From Anisodus tanguticus (lineage: Eukaryota > Streptophyta > Magnoliopsida > Solanales > Solanaceae): 64,000 nucleotides of DNA. The stretch spans positions 4,266,001-4,330,000 of the forward strand of contig CM067541.1 in assembly GCA_034509755.1 (NCBI GenBank). The letters are read 5' to 3'. Below, piece after piece: positions 46,409 through 56,759 of the stretch. A program made the translations under genes and the position numbers. Within the stretch, counting starts at the first letter, position 1. Each line of letters opens with the position of its first letter. The notes under the pieces were generated by a model, which saw only the letters and a program-made list of their open reading frames with translations, was not told where the DNA came from and ran no database searches.

Positions 46409-46987
46409 TCATGGATCGGGCACAACTGAACCTCTACATACCGGACAATTTTTTTTTCTTAGCAACCACTTCTTGATGCAGTCCACATGAAACTCGTGTT
46501 CACATTGAAGTCTTCCTATAGTATCTCCATTTTGATACTCAAGTTGGCAAAAATAATAAACTCAGTTAGCATCCGAAAGAAGAAAAAAATTAGACTCTAT
46601 ATAATCAACTGCATATTTAGTAAACAAGAACAACAACTGAAAAGAACCAAAATAATTTAAAAAAATCGCTTTGTTACATACTATGCAGATCGCACATGTT
46701 TCTAGCTTCTCGTCAAGTTCTATATCCATTACAGGAACATAATGTATTCTCATTTTTAGGTACTCTGATATTTGATTCAATTCGTGCACTGATAACGCCT
46801 CTTGCATCGAATTAAGAATCCATGTTTGACAGTCAAAAGGATGAACTGGTAAGTTCGAGACATATCGTGAATTCCTATGATTATGTGGTAGTTCTTGAAG
46901 GTTCTGATTCGGGGGAACTTGTAATAAATCATGAGTTTGAGGATGATTGTTCAAATTGATGTGTGGATCTTGATTAGGGCTTGACAT
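46409..46987 (-). CDS. Small RING-H2 finger protein, two exons (possible pseudogene)
   Basis: Exon 1 starts at 46,987 (MSSPNQDPHINLNN) with an Asn/Pro/His-rich segment, then NQISEYLKMRIHYVPV and ETCAIC, the first zinc pair. Exon 2, about 46,560-46,409, supplies QLEYQNGDTIGRLQ, then CEHEFHVDCIKKWLLRKKNC and PVC. Together they give the C-x2-C ... C-x-H-x2-H-x2-C ... C-x2-C pattern of RING-H2 ubiquitin E3 ligases, which recruit E2 enzymes. A frame-keeping splice is available (donor GTAACA near 46,677, acceptor AG at 46,561-46,562), but it adds a few residues between CAIC and the rest. The true donor is therefore uncertain. The predicted ~155 residues are short for the MBR-like RING proteins it resembles. 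A truncated gene or pseudogene is possible. Confidence 0.55.
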
Positions 46988-47439
46988 GTTTTATTGGATT
47001 AATGATTGACTGAAGTTTCTTGATTTCAATGTGCTATTAGTAAAAAAGAAATTTGGTTAGATACAAAAGAAGGGAAATAGAAACAGCAGGTTGAAAAATT
47101 ATACAATAGAGGGGACACATGATTTAGGATTGAGGTTACTACGTTTATGTATATTTAAGTTATTTTTGGATTTGAAGAATATGCCCAATTTGACAAGGAT
47201 TCGAATTTGGGTTATATTGAACTTCTCCATAGAGCACTAGCAGAGAGTCAAATTTGGATAGGTTACTTTCCTTGTAGTTGTCCCTTCGGGGACATCCGAT
47301 TAAAATGAAACTAACTTTCGTGGTACTTATTGTTCAGTTTTTGGCCCTCAAAGGAGGCCGAGTTCCGATCAGTGTTTTAAAAAGCGTTTTAGAGACGAAC
47401 TTTGGGGCAAGGAATAGTAAAAACACATCGAGTATTCAA
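46988..47439. other. Intergenic, no clear gene
   Basis: Presumed upstream region of the RING-H2 gene and then a stretch of unknown origin up to the copia 2 fragment. An open frame starting at 47,278 runs into the copia sequence, but its first ~50 codons match nothing I recognise. Confidence 0.4.
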
Positions 47440-49377
47440 GTCACTGCCGACACCACCAGCCACGTCCCTTCCTCCGTCGATCTACCACCACAGCCACTGT
47501 CGATAGTCACTGCCCCACCAATCCCGAACCCACACCATGTCCCAGACCCGACACCCAACCATAATACCCAACCTGCCCCTGCCCCTGCCCCCATGCACCG
47601 TATGGAAACCCGTGCTCAACACGAGATTTTCAAACCCAAAGTTCAATTTAATCTATCCACCCAAACCATATCCCCAATTCCCAAAAACTCAAAATTAGCC
47701 AAACTTGACCCTAATTGGAATGCGGCCATGCGTGAGGAATTTAATGCTTTAACGAAACAACACACTTGGGATTTGGTTCCTAGACCGGATGGAGTGAATG
47801 TGATCCGATGCATGTGACTTTTTCATCACAAATTCAGAGACAGTGGTGACCTTGAGCGGTATAAGGCGAGACTTGTGGCTAATGGTACTAATCAACGGGA
47901 GGGTATTGCTTGTGGTGAGACGTTCAGTCCGGTTGTTAAACCGACTACTATTCGCACAGTTCTGAGCATTTCAATGGTAAGTATTGTCCGATTCATCAGC
48001 TTGATGTGAAGAATGCATTTTTACGTGAGGACTTGAAATAAACTATTTACATGCACCAGCCGCCTGGTTTTGTCCATCCGGAGGCCCCTCATTACGTATG
48101 TTGTCTCCGTAAGTCACTTTATGGTTTGAAACAGGTCCCCAAAGCGTGGTATGAATGCTTTGTTAATTACATTATGCAGATTGGGTTTGTATGCAACAAG
48201 TGTGATAATTCTCTATTTATTTTTCATCGAGGTAGTAACATTGTTTATTTGTTGTTATATATGGATGGCATTGTTCTTACTGCATCCTCTGATGTATTAA
48301 AAATGAGATCATTGCTCTGCTTAAATCCGAATTTGCAATGACTGACTTGGGGAAGTTAAGTTATTTCTTGGGGATATCAATGACTAGATCTGCAGATAAT
48401 ATGTTCTTGTGTCAGTGTAAGTATGCAGAGAAGATCATGTACAGGGCTAAAATGGTGAACTGCAAGATCATGCCCACTCCGATTGACTCTAAGTCGAAGC
48501 TCAGTGATGTGGATGGTGATCCAGGATCTGATCCTACTATTTATAGGAGCCTTGCAGGTGCACTTCAGTATCTTACTTTCACCAGGCATGATATTGCTTA
48601 TGTTGTTCAGCAGGTGTGTTTGTTTATGCATGCCCCCAGTGTGACTCATTTTACTGCTCTTAAACGTATCATTCGATACGTTAAGGGCACACTTGATTAT
48701 GGATTGCATCTCTACCCCTCTGCACCGATCAGGTTGTTATCATATACGTATGCAGATTGAGCAGGTTGTCCGGACACGCGATGCTCCACCTTCGGCTATT
48801 GTGTGTTCTTAGGGGATAATCTCATTTTGTGGTCTGTCAAAAGGCAAGCCACCCTATCTCGTTCGAGTGTAGAATTAGGGTATCGAGGTGTTGCAAATGT
48901 TGTTGCTGAGATCTGTTGGCTCCGAAATCTCCTTATGGAGCTTCAGTGTCCCTTACGTAAGGCGTCTTTGGTGTACTGTGATAACATATCCGCTATATAC
49001 TTATCTCATAATCCGGTTCAGCATCAGCGAACCAAGCACATTGAGATGGTTATACATTTTATTCGTGAAAAGGTTGATATAGGACATGTTAAGGTGTTTC
49101 ATGTGCCTTCGTCGTATCAGTATGCGGATATCTTCACGAAAGGACTATCTAGACAACTATTCCTCGACTTCAGATCCAGTCTAAGCGTCCAACCTCCTCC
49201 CGCTCTGACTGAGGGGTGTATTAGCGAATATTAGTAGAATATTCACCATATATTTTGTAATTATTAGTATTGTATAATTATGATAGTTACATAATCGTTA
49301 TTGTATTAGGATTCCACATTGTACACACTATATATATTTATATTAATGAGAAACACTCCCTAAGAGAGATTTATACA
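47440..49377 (+). mobile_element. Ty1/copia fragment 2: 3' half with one LTR
   Basis: A plus-strand fragment related to copia 1. It begins in the integrase-RT linker (MHRMETRAQHEIFKPKVQFN), runs through RT and RNase H, and ends with a ~159-bp LTR (49,219-49,377). The LTR opens TATTAGCGAATATT like copia 1 and is preceded by the purine tract GACTGAGGGG. Gag, protease, integrase and the 5' LTR are absent. Confidence 0.82.
47600..49234 (+). pseudogene. Copia 2 RT-RNase H remnant
   Basis: RT begins with DPNWNAAMREEFNALTKQ and breaks at TGA after NVIRCM (47,816). It resumes in other frames with KSLYGLKQVPKAWYECF. The catalytic motif reads YMDG instead of YVDD, so it would be inactive even if the frame were open. 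Further open pieces carry DLGKLSYFLGISMTRSADN (48,338-48,760) and RNase H: VYCDNISAIYLSHNP, and QYADIFTKGLSRQ near the end at 49,234. Confidence 0.83.
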
Positions 49378-51156
49378 ATATTACAAAAACAATTTACAGA
49401 AAATATATTAAATGGGAAAGATGAATGCTTTTGACAAAGAAGGCCATGTGAAGTCGGTGCTTTCATACCGAAAAAAATGAGGATGCTATGATTATACAGG
49501 AATTTATTCGACTTTGGCATCGAAGAGAAGTAAACTTATATTAACACAAATAGATGCACGGTACCTTGTTACCTTTGAACTTCAAAGTCCTTGTATCATA
49601 ATATTTCAGCGACAAAGGAGTAGGTAGAAATGAGTCCAAATTAGACTCCTAACAAGAGACATGAAGTATATGCACTCCCAAATCAAAAACGTTTTTCCCC
49701 TTATAAGTATGGAGATGCTATATTGCGAGGCTCAATCATAAATTGATTAAACATACTGTCAAAATTTTCTATAATTATCATTTATTATAACAACATTTCA
49801 TTATAATAGTCTAGTTTTCTCCGGAATCGATTTTTCATATTATATTTTATTTTTATGTAACAACTTTCTACCTAAGTAATGACATTCAATATAACGATAT
49901 TTTTTTGTAAAATTATCTCTCTGTAACAGTCATATTCAAATATTATGTAATAATATTTTGCATGAAATATATTATGTATAAACATAAAATATTAAATATT
50001 TATGTTAAGCTCTTAAACAGTCTTCAAGAGAAAGCTATTGAATTCTTTTTTGCTGAAAGTATGGACAAAATTCTTCGTCAATTCAAGTGTTATATTATCT
50101 CTAAGAGACTGAAGTTTACGAAACAACATATAATTGTAGAATTCTTACGTCAAATTTGAAATATTTAAACTCTCAATTAATTTTTAAATGCATGTGTTCC
50201 TAAATTTTAATTTTTTATCGGTATAGTAGAACTAGTTTTGAATTTATTAGTAATTTATTTCAAATTTTAGTTAATGAGATATGAAAATCAAATGAGGTTT
50301 TAAAATTAACAAGTATATTATTTTCGTTTATAACATAAAATAATTATTTGCGTATTTATGTTTATAACAGCTAAATAAGATCTAAATATCAAATGTCAGT
50401 ATACATATATAACAACACCTCTCTATATAAGCCATAAATTTTTTAGGACAAACACTGACATTATAGAGAGATTTAACTATACATATGTACATTGACTATC
50501 AATCTATTTTTAACTTTTTTATCCTTCTTAATCTACACCTGAAAACAGAAATGCGAGCAACATGGGCGTATGTAGCATTGAAGTAAAGGTTCAATTGAAT
50601 TCTTATTTTTTTTATGCGAAACATAAATTTATGTGTATAAGTTTATTAAAATTGTAATAAATAGTAGATATGAACCAATAATTTTTAAAATATAATAGAT
50701 TAAACTAAAAATTCTGAAACATTAAATTTATAAAATTTAAATCATGAATTTACCTTTACGCAAACAGTAATTAAATATTCATATAGCATATGAATTATAC
50801 TTGACCATAACTTGCTATTTTTTTAAGCATGCAGAGATTTTCAAACGTGTCAAACAAATAATACAACTGAAAAGTTCTCAAGTATGACGTTGGTTGCGCA
50901 CTAATTATGATAAATACATATGGAACATGATCCATTTTCTCTTTCCCGGGGTTTATGTTAAAGAAAAGAGTCAAAGACCATGTGAAAAATGCGTACAAAC
51001 ATCTCATGTGACACTCACTACGTGGAGCCACGGCTATTTTCACTAAGGACAGAAAATTTTGTTAGCAGAATGCATTTGATCTAGTCATGAGATGATCGTT
51101 TAATTAAACATATGGCCGCCATCGCATGTGTAAGAACTATTATGGGGTATGGATCA
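49378..51156. other. AT-rich intergenic DNA, no gene recognised
   Basis: Long A/T-rich sequence. 49,780-50,470 contains scattered TATAACAACA / CTCTCTATA motifs like those of degenerate MITEs, but I could not define termini. A 65-codon frame at 49,962-50,159 has no recognisable feature. Confidence 0.4.
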
Positions 51157-51161
51157 CTAGG

Positions 51162-51553
51162 GGTGTGTTTGGCGTCATGGAAAATGTTTTCTTATTTATT
51201 CTTATTTAATTACACTAAATATCTTGTTAAATAATTTCCTATGGAAAATGTTAGGAGAAAATGCTGTCCTAAAACTTTGACGGAATTTTTTTTCAGGATC
51301 AATAAAAATAAGCCAACACATCTTCTACCCCACCCACACCTATCCTCCATTACCCACCCCATCCCTACCACATCTTCACCCCCATCCCATACCCATCGCC
51401 CCCACTACCGAAAGTTGCCTTTGGAATTCAAAAATGTCATAGGTTTTTGCTTTGAATACATGCAAATGCTCTTAAAATAACATGTTTCAACTTACGTACT
51501 AAACACGAAAATGAGTAGGAAAATCACTTATTTTATGTCATACCAAATACATC
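51162..51553. mobile_element. MITE, ~392 bp
   Basis: The left end GGTGTGTTTGG and the right end (inward) GATGTATTTGG form an 11-bp inverted repeat with two mismatches. They are flanked by CTAGG at 51,157-51,161 and 51,554-51,558. No coding potential; the 79-codon frame inside is low-complexity. Superfamily not assigned. Confidence 0.55.
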
Positions 51554-51558
51554 CTAGG

Positions 51559-53047
51559 GGTCACAAAATCAGCCCACAAATCTTGACTCATCCAATCTAT
51601 TTAGATTTGAGTGGCTGAGTATCCCTCTTATTTTGTTAACTATTCTATTTTGACTCGTTTAATTCATCTCATTTAAAAAGTAAAAAATGGGCTGCTATGC
51701 AATACAAATTGATCTATGAGAAATTTTATTTAAATATTTTTTTTCTCTTAATTTAATATGTTATATATAGTCGTAATATAAGAATTTTTTAAAATTAAAT
51801 AACTTAAAACTTAATAAGAATTGGGCGAGTTAAGTTATGATCGGCCGATTTCTAGCCCATTTGAGCCCAAATTATTTCAGTCCCCAATTGTAAGTAAGGA
51901 GCTATTATCCTATGCCTATGGTCTTCGTTCCTTACACGATAGATTGAGAGCCAGATTGAGATGCCCTATCGAGAGTCTCCCGCACAAATAACAGTTAAAC
52001 AAATCATGATTCACTCAATTATTAACCCAACTCATTTTAATTCTTCTAAATTAAGTCCAACCCCCTTATTTGATACCCCTAGTATTCACCAACTGGTTCA
52101 CCCAGCTCTAAGTAATAGCTGATCAAGAAAATAGGAAAGATTAGGAATCACATTAAATCTATAACATCCCCTTTTCGGCATAGATTGTGGCGGCACAAGA
52201 AGAGAAATGACTACATTCAGAATGTATGATTGATTGTCTTTCTGATGATTTTGTTGGGTGGAAATTATACGACTTTAAAAATGGGTGATTTTAAACTTTT
52301 AATTTCTCTCATCTCACCGGAAATCTTTTAAAGTCAACAGTCAAACATGTTAGAAACTTGGAATTTTATTCATAAAGCAAATGAGATTAAAAGTTTAAAA
52401 TCACCACCTTCAAAGCCATCTTTGTAAATGAGCCACTTGCTTGAGATGATATGAAAGGTAGCCCAACTAGAAATGTTGAACTAAAGGGTCCTTTAATTCA
52501 GAGATAATTATGTCAAGATTAGTAATCAATAGATTATTTCTGGTTAAATAATTAATATTATAAATTAGTATATCATATACAATAATTTAAAATATTTTCT
52601 TATTTTTTAAAAATTTAATCCAGATATGGTAATGTATTCGTGTATTCTTATTTTATGTTCTACCCCTCACAAAATAATATATATTCTTATATCACTTATG
52701 ATTCATTGTTTAGCTCTACTTGATGACCCAGTTCATATCCTTACAAATAAATAACTCAACTCATTTTGCACTGTCTAAATTTAATCCAGTCTGTTCATTT
52801 GATACACTTGCATGTAATGTAATATTGCAATAGCTCCAATGCTTCAATTGTCATCAGTTACTCCTAGGGGTGTTCAAACCAAACCAAAAAACTGGTGGAG
52901 TGGAGTGGGGAACAGAGGGTAGGGGGAATGACTGGTGAGATTATCCAATCAAGATGAGAAAACATCCTCAGACCAAATTATAGGACAACCAATAAAACCG
53001 AAAAGACTATGTAACAAAATCTATTCCACACTAGCTAGATCAGAATC
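51559..53047. other. AT-rich intergenic DNA, no gene recognised
   Basis: No domain or repeat boundary that I can support. A weak inverted similarity (TTTTAAACTTTTAATTTC near 52,290 against AGATTAAAAGTTTAAAATCA near 52,383) suggests a small fold-back element. Confidence 0.35.
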
Positions 53048-53055
53048 CATGCTGG

Positions 53056-54179
53056 CAGTGGCGGATTATGGTAGGGGCGGGGGCTGTGGCCCCCCCAAAA
53101 AACTCAATTTTTTCTATATATATCTCTCTCAATAAGACATCAGCTTCCATTTTGTTTTTACCCACTGCGGCCATCTCCATCGCATCTCAGCCCCAAGCCC
53201 CCAACAGTGGTAAATCCCCAATAGTGATAATCTCTCTCTTTCTCTCCTTTTTGTTGTTCTGTGAGTTCTTAATGGCTTTTAATTTTTATACTATTGGATG
53301 TATTGAGGAAGAAAAGCAACGTATCCCATTGGTTGAGAATCAAATATTTTCGAAAAGAAATAAAAATCGATGAAATTCACTTGTAGTTGTCCCACATCGA
53401 TTTCAAGAAGAACTTATGAGGTTTTGGAGTTCTATATTTTCTACTAATTCAAGAACCCTTACAAGTCTCATTTTCGAGCATAGAAATCCTAGATTTTGAA
53501 ATTACGATATGGAATTTGTCTTTTGCCAAAATCCTAACTATTCTTTTATTTTTCCAAGGTTTCTCCTAGTCTAAAATTTTCTTTTTATGTGTGGCTGAGT
53601 TCGTGAGATTGGGGGAACTTTATGTTTGTTTCATCATATACGAGACTATTTTGAGCTTATGGGAGTGGAATTAACAGATTAAGGTTTTAAAAGCCGAATT
53701 TCTCTGACTTAGTTTTGTTTTCAGATTTAGATGTTATCCTTGATAATTGATTTATGTATTTTTTAGGAGTGGTACGATGGTCCAACTTAAGAAAATTGAT
53801 GCATTTTTCAAGAGGAAAGCTTCCAACAAAGATGAAAAGTGTATAGCTTCAACATATTCCGATGATCAAATGGTTCAACTGGATGAGCAACCTTGCAAGA
53901 TTCAAAAAGTCACCATGGATGAATTTGATGTCAATTGTTTAGAACGTGACCCCGGAAAGCTTTAGCTCTGATTCAATTATTAATGATTTCAAGTCTTTAA
54001 AAGAACGAAGGGCAGCACTTTAATTCTAGTACGTCTTTCATTTTATATATTATATTTTTGTTGTGTTGATGTTATTTTGAATCTTTGATAAAATTATATT
54101 TTGTTCTTATAAATTTCAATTATAATATTTTTGTTAGTAGTTACCGCCCCCTTAATATTTTGGGCAAGTTCCGCCACTG
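53056..54179 (+). mobile_element. Tip100-like hAT derivative
   Basis: A 1,124-bp element starts CAGTGGCGGA and ends TCCGCCACTG, with a perfect 8-bp duplication CATGCTGG at 53,048-53,055 and 54,180-54,187. The termini are typical of plant Tip100-type hATs. Only the amino-terminal end of a transposase remains inside; catalytic and dimerisation domains are missing, so it is non-autonomous. Confidence 0.9.
53747..53965 (+). pseudogene. N-terminal remnant of a TTF/MYM-type hAT transposase
   Basis: Reads MVQLKKIDAFFKRKASNKDE ... MDEFDVNCLERDPGKL. This resembles the start of Tip100-like transposases annotated as zinc-finger MYM-type protein 1-like (a DxFFKRK opening and an ERDPG motif before the TTF finger). 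It stops right after the ERDPG motif, so only about the first 60 residues remain. Confidence 0.65.
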
Positions 54180-54554
54180 CATGCTGGATCTTTGTCGGTT
54201 TATTTAGATAACAACAAAGTTTCGTGTTCTCTCTCCATTATTTTTTTGTCTCAAATTATTTATCGTGAGGCTCTTTTACACGTCTTTTAAAAATATTTAT
54301 TAGAAGAATTTTTTATTATTTTATTTTTATTTATGTTTTAAGATATAATTTTGCTTCAATGAATATTTATTTTATTTATGTGTAATCTCGCAATAATTAA
54401 GGTTTTTTAATCTTCAAGAACAATTACTATTAAGGGTAAAATGAAAAAAAAAGTAATTAATTTTTATTAATTTTTTTAGATAACCATTTTTAGAAATGAC
54501 TACAGATAATTTGAGACAGAGGAAGTATATCCTCTGTCTACTTTATTGGTTCAT

Positions 54555-54562
54555 TATAAATA
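54555..54562 (+). promoter_or_regulatory. TATA box of the CLE gene
   Basis: TATAAATA lies 88 bp upstream of the ATG at 54,650. That spacing leaves a leader of about 55-60 bases if transcription starts ~30 bp downstream. Confidence 0.6.
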
Positions 54563-54649
54563 GGATGATCCATCGTAATTCTCCATGCAAGAACAACACT
54601 AAAATCCTCTAGTAACTCGTTAAACCTTCACCCACGCCATATTCACTAC

Positions 54650-54895
54650 ATGGCTAATCTTTCACCTGCTACTAAATCAGTTCTCGTACTACTTTTTGTC
54701 TTGTTTTTTTGTCACTTCACTTTGGGTTCTCGTGATTTTCCGAGGAAAATTGACAGCCACTTTGTTCTAAGTAAGGTAGGATTCAGTCCAAAAGAGATTG
54801 AGCATTACAGAAAACGGTCACTTAAAGATGGTTCTGACAGAGTTGCACCGGATGGACCCGACCCACAACATCACTCTATGCTACCATTCAACTAG
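54650..54895 (+). CDS. CLE (CLAVATA3/ESR-related) signalling prepropeptide
   Basis: A single-exon, 81-residue precursor. Residues 1-26 form a signal peptide with a strongly hydrophobic core (SVLVLLFVLFFCHFTLG). The middle is variable and basic (residues 27-63). The C-terminal 12-residue CLE motif RVAPDGPDPQHH is at 64-75, followed by a six-residue tail. Arg-1, Pro-4, Gly-6, Pro-7, Pro-9, His-11 and His-12 of the motif fit the family consensus R.xP.GP.P.HH/N. CLE peptides are secreted, trimmed, and read by leucine-rich-repeat receptor kinases to control meristems, vasculature or roots. Size and layout are typical. The Ala at position 3, Asp at 5 and Gln at 10 are less common than V/S/L-I. Upstream are a TATA box and the Tip100-like hAT (470 bp away). 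The exact subgroup is not determined. Confidence 0.87.
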   Translation: MANLSPATKSVLVLLFVLFFCHFTLGSRDFPRKIDSHFVLSKVGFSPKEIEHYRKRSLKDGSDRVAPDGPDPQHHSMLPFN

Positions 54896-55379
54896 CAGCT
54901 ACTATATCTTATTGAAATTTTTGGATGTAGACATTAAACTTGCTTCACTAGAAATGGGATAAAATGGTTGGAGTTTGTCACTAAAATTTCTCTACACTGT
55001 CAGTATATATAAATATATAAGTTAACCTCAATTGTCGGGATGCTTATATATAGCTGATGTGCATCTAGCAAACCCTCATATTTTTATTTAATTTTCTTTC
55101 ACATTGTTTGTTTGCTTGCTTTTTCCTTCTTTTTTTTTTGAAAGTCCTTGGATAAGATGATCTCGTTTTTGTGTGATCTCATCCATATGTAATTGCATGA
55201 GATCTGATGAGGACTTGAGAATCATATTATTCTCTGTGAAATGAAAGAACATTTTTGAAAACTTATATATGTCTTAACTTCTGCCTCACTGATCCATGAA
55301 ACTGAAAAGAAATATTTTGGTTTATACTTTATAGCATGAATTTGCTTTATGAGCTAAGTTTTGGAATATAAGGGAATTG
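54896..55379. other. 3' flank of the CLE gene
   Basis: AT-rich, presumed 3' UTR then intergenic. No gene seen. Confidence 0.45.
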
Positions 55380-55737
55380 TGTTGAATTTATTCTCCATAC
55401 TCAGATGAACAATTCCAGAACAATCAAGAAGACAAAGAAAAATAAAGAGCAGAAGCAGAAATAGTAAATCAGAGAAGAAAGAATAGAGGAAAGGAGTAAG
55501 GTGAAGCTTTTAGTTGCATTTCTTATTACTTTTTTCAATGTCTGAATTACATGCTATGAAGGATTATATATACATCTTTTGGATTGTAGAATCTTGATTA
55601 TTCTTTTCTAATTAGTTAGTTTTAGGAGCCTGTTTTAGTTATTTAGTTCTAACTAATTTGCTAACAAACTAACTACTCCTTTGACTTCTAACTAACTTCC
55701 TTTAACTCTTAACTAACTTTTGTTTATCTCTTTAACA
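55380..55737 (-). mobile_element. Solo LTR (copia-like), 358 bp
   Basis: Plus-strand ends are TGTTGAATTT and CTCTTTAACA, with flanks AATTG and AAATG (four of five matching). On the minus strand TATATATAATCC near 55,565 is a likely TATA, preceded by GTTAGTTAG-type U3 repeats and followed by a CT-rich leader. No internal domain is present. Confidence 0.6.
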
Positions 55738-55899
55738 AAATGAACTCAACTGAGATATCGGTGTACGTTATAATAGAATTTACAGTTCGACGAAGAAAAA
55801 TTATGACATAGCTTGCAGCTAAAAACTTATAACTTCTCATCTATGAACAAGTTATAGTTTTGCTTACCAGCATTTCCCTAGTCATATATGCATGTAGCT

Positions 55900-56082
55900 C
55901 ACTACCAAAAAAAATGAAATTTGCTATGAAATTCGTCTCTAATCTATCGTAAAATAGGTCGTAGCTAGCAGGATTTCTTGATAATTTCTCGCTAACTCGT
56001 CGTTAAATAAAATTTGTAACGACTTTTTAGTATCTAGCGAAAGAAGTTATCCGTCGCAAATTCTTATTTATTATTGTGTAGG
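55900..56082. mobile_element. Possible CACTA-type MITE
   Basis: Starts CACTACCAAAAAAAATG and contains subterminal GTCGTAGC / CGTCGTTAAAT / CCGTCGCAAATT motifs, as small CACTA derivatives do. The right end TTGTGTAG is only a weak match, and no 3-bp target duplication is seen. Confidence 0.35.
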
Positions 56083-56478
56083 ATTACTAGCTTCTTAGGG
56101 CAAATTAAGGATCATCTATTCAAGGAAAATTTGAGGAACCAAAAAGAACAGATCTAGTCACAAAGTCATGTGATGGTGTAATGAAAATGATGGTGACAAC
56201 CTAGGTTTCTATAACTAAATTATACTCCATTTCATCCAAATAAAATTATGAGGTATAAAGTTCAAAAGAAAAAAAAAGATATGAAGTCCGACATAAAAGC
56301 TAATGCTGAATGCATAACTTTTGAGGCTATAGATAGATTACCCATTTTCAAAGAACTCCTATCCACTTTTACGTTTTGTCCTTTGCTAACTGCCAAAACA
56401 ATATGACAGGATTCTGACTACGTATGTACGTGTTAAATCGTGCTGAAAAATAGTTTAGTCTGGTCTATTGTCCATGTT
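56083..56478. other. Intergenic, no gene
   Basis: Short AT-rich stretch left of the copia 3 insertion; nothing recognised. Confidence 0.4.
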
Positions 56479-56759
56479 GTCTCTGAAAGAAATAATCATT
56501 ATTTTTATTGATTGAATAGATATATATACAAGTTACAAAATAAGAGAATCATATTCCTAATCTATTCCTAAAACCTTATTCTAATTCCTAATCTATTCCT
56601 AAAACCTTATTCTACCATAACTCTAACTATACAATTATGGTAGGTGTATAACTCTAATTATGGTAATCATTATACTACAATATTACATCAATATATACTC
56701 CTAATATACACTAAAACACTAAGGAGGGCTCGTTTAACACACCCCCGCATGATCATAGC

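Noticed and set aside
51241..51480. 79-codon Pro/His-rich frame
   Set aside because: Lies entirely inside the MITE; low complexity.
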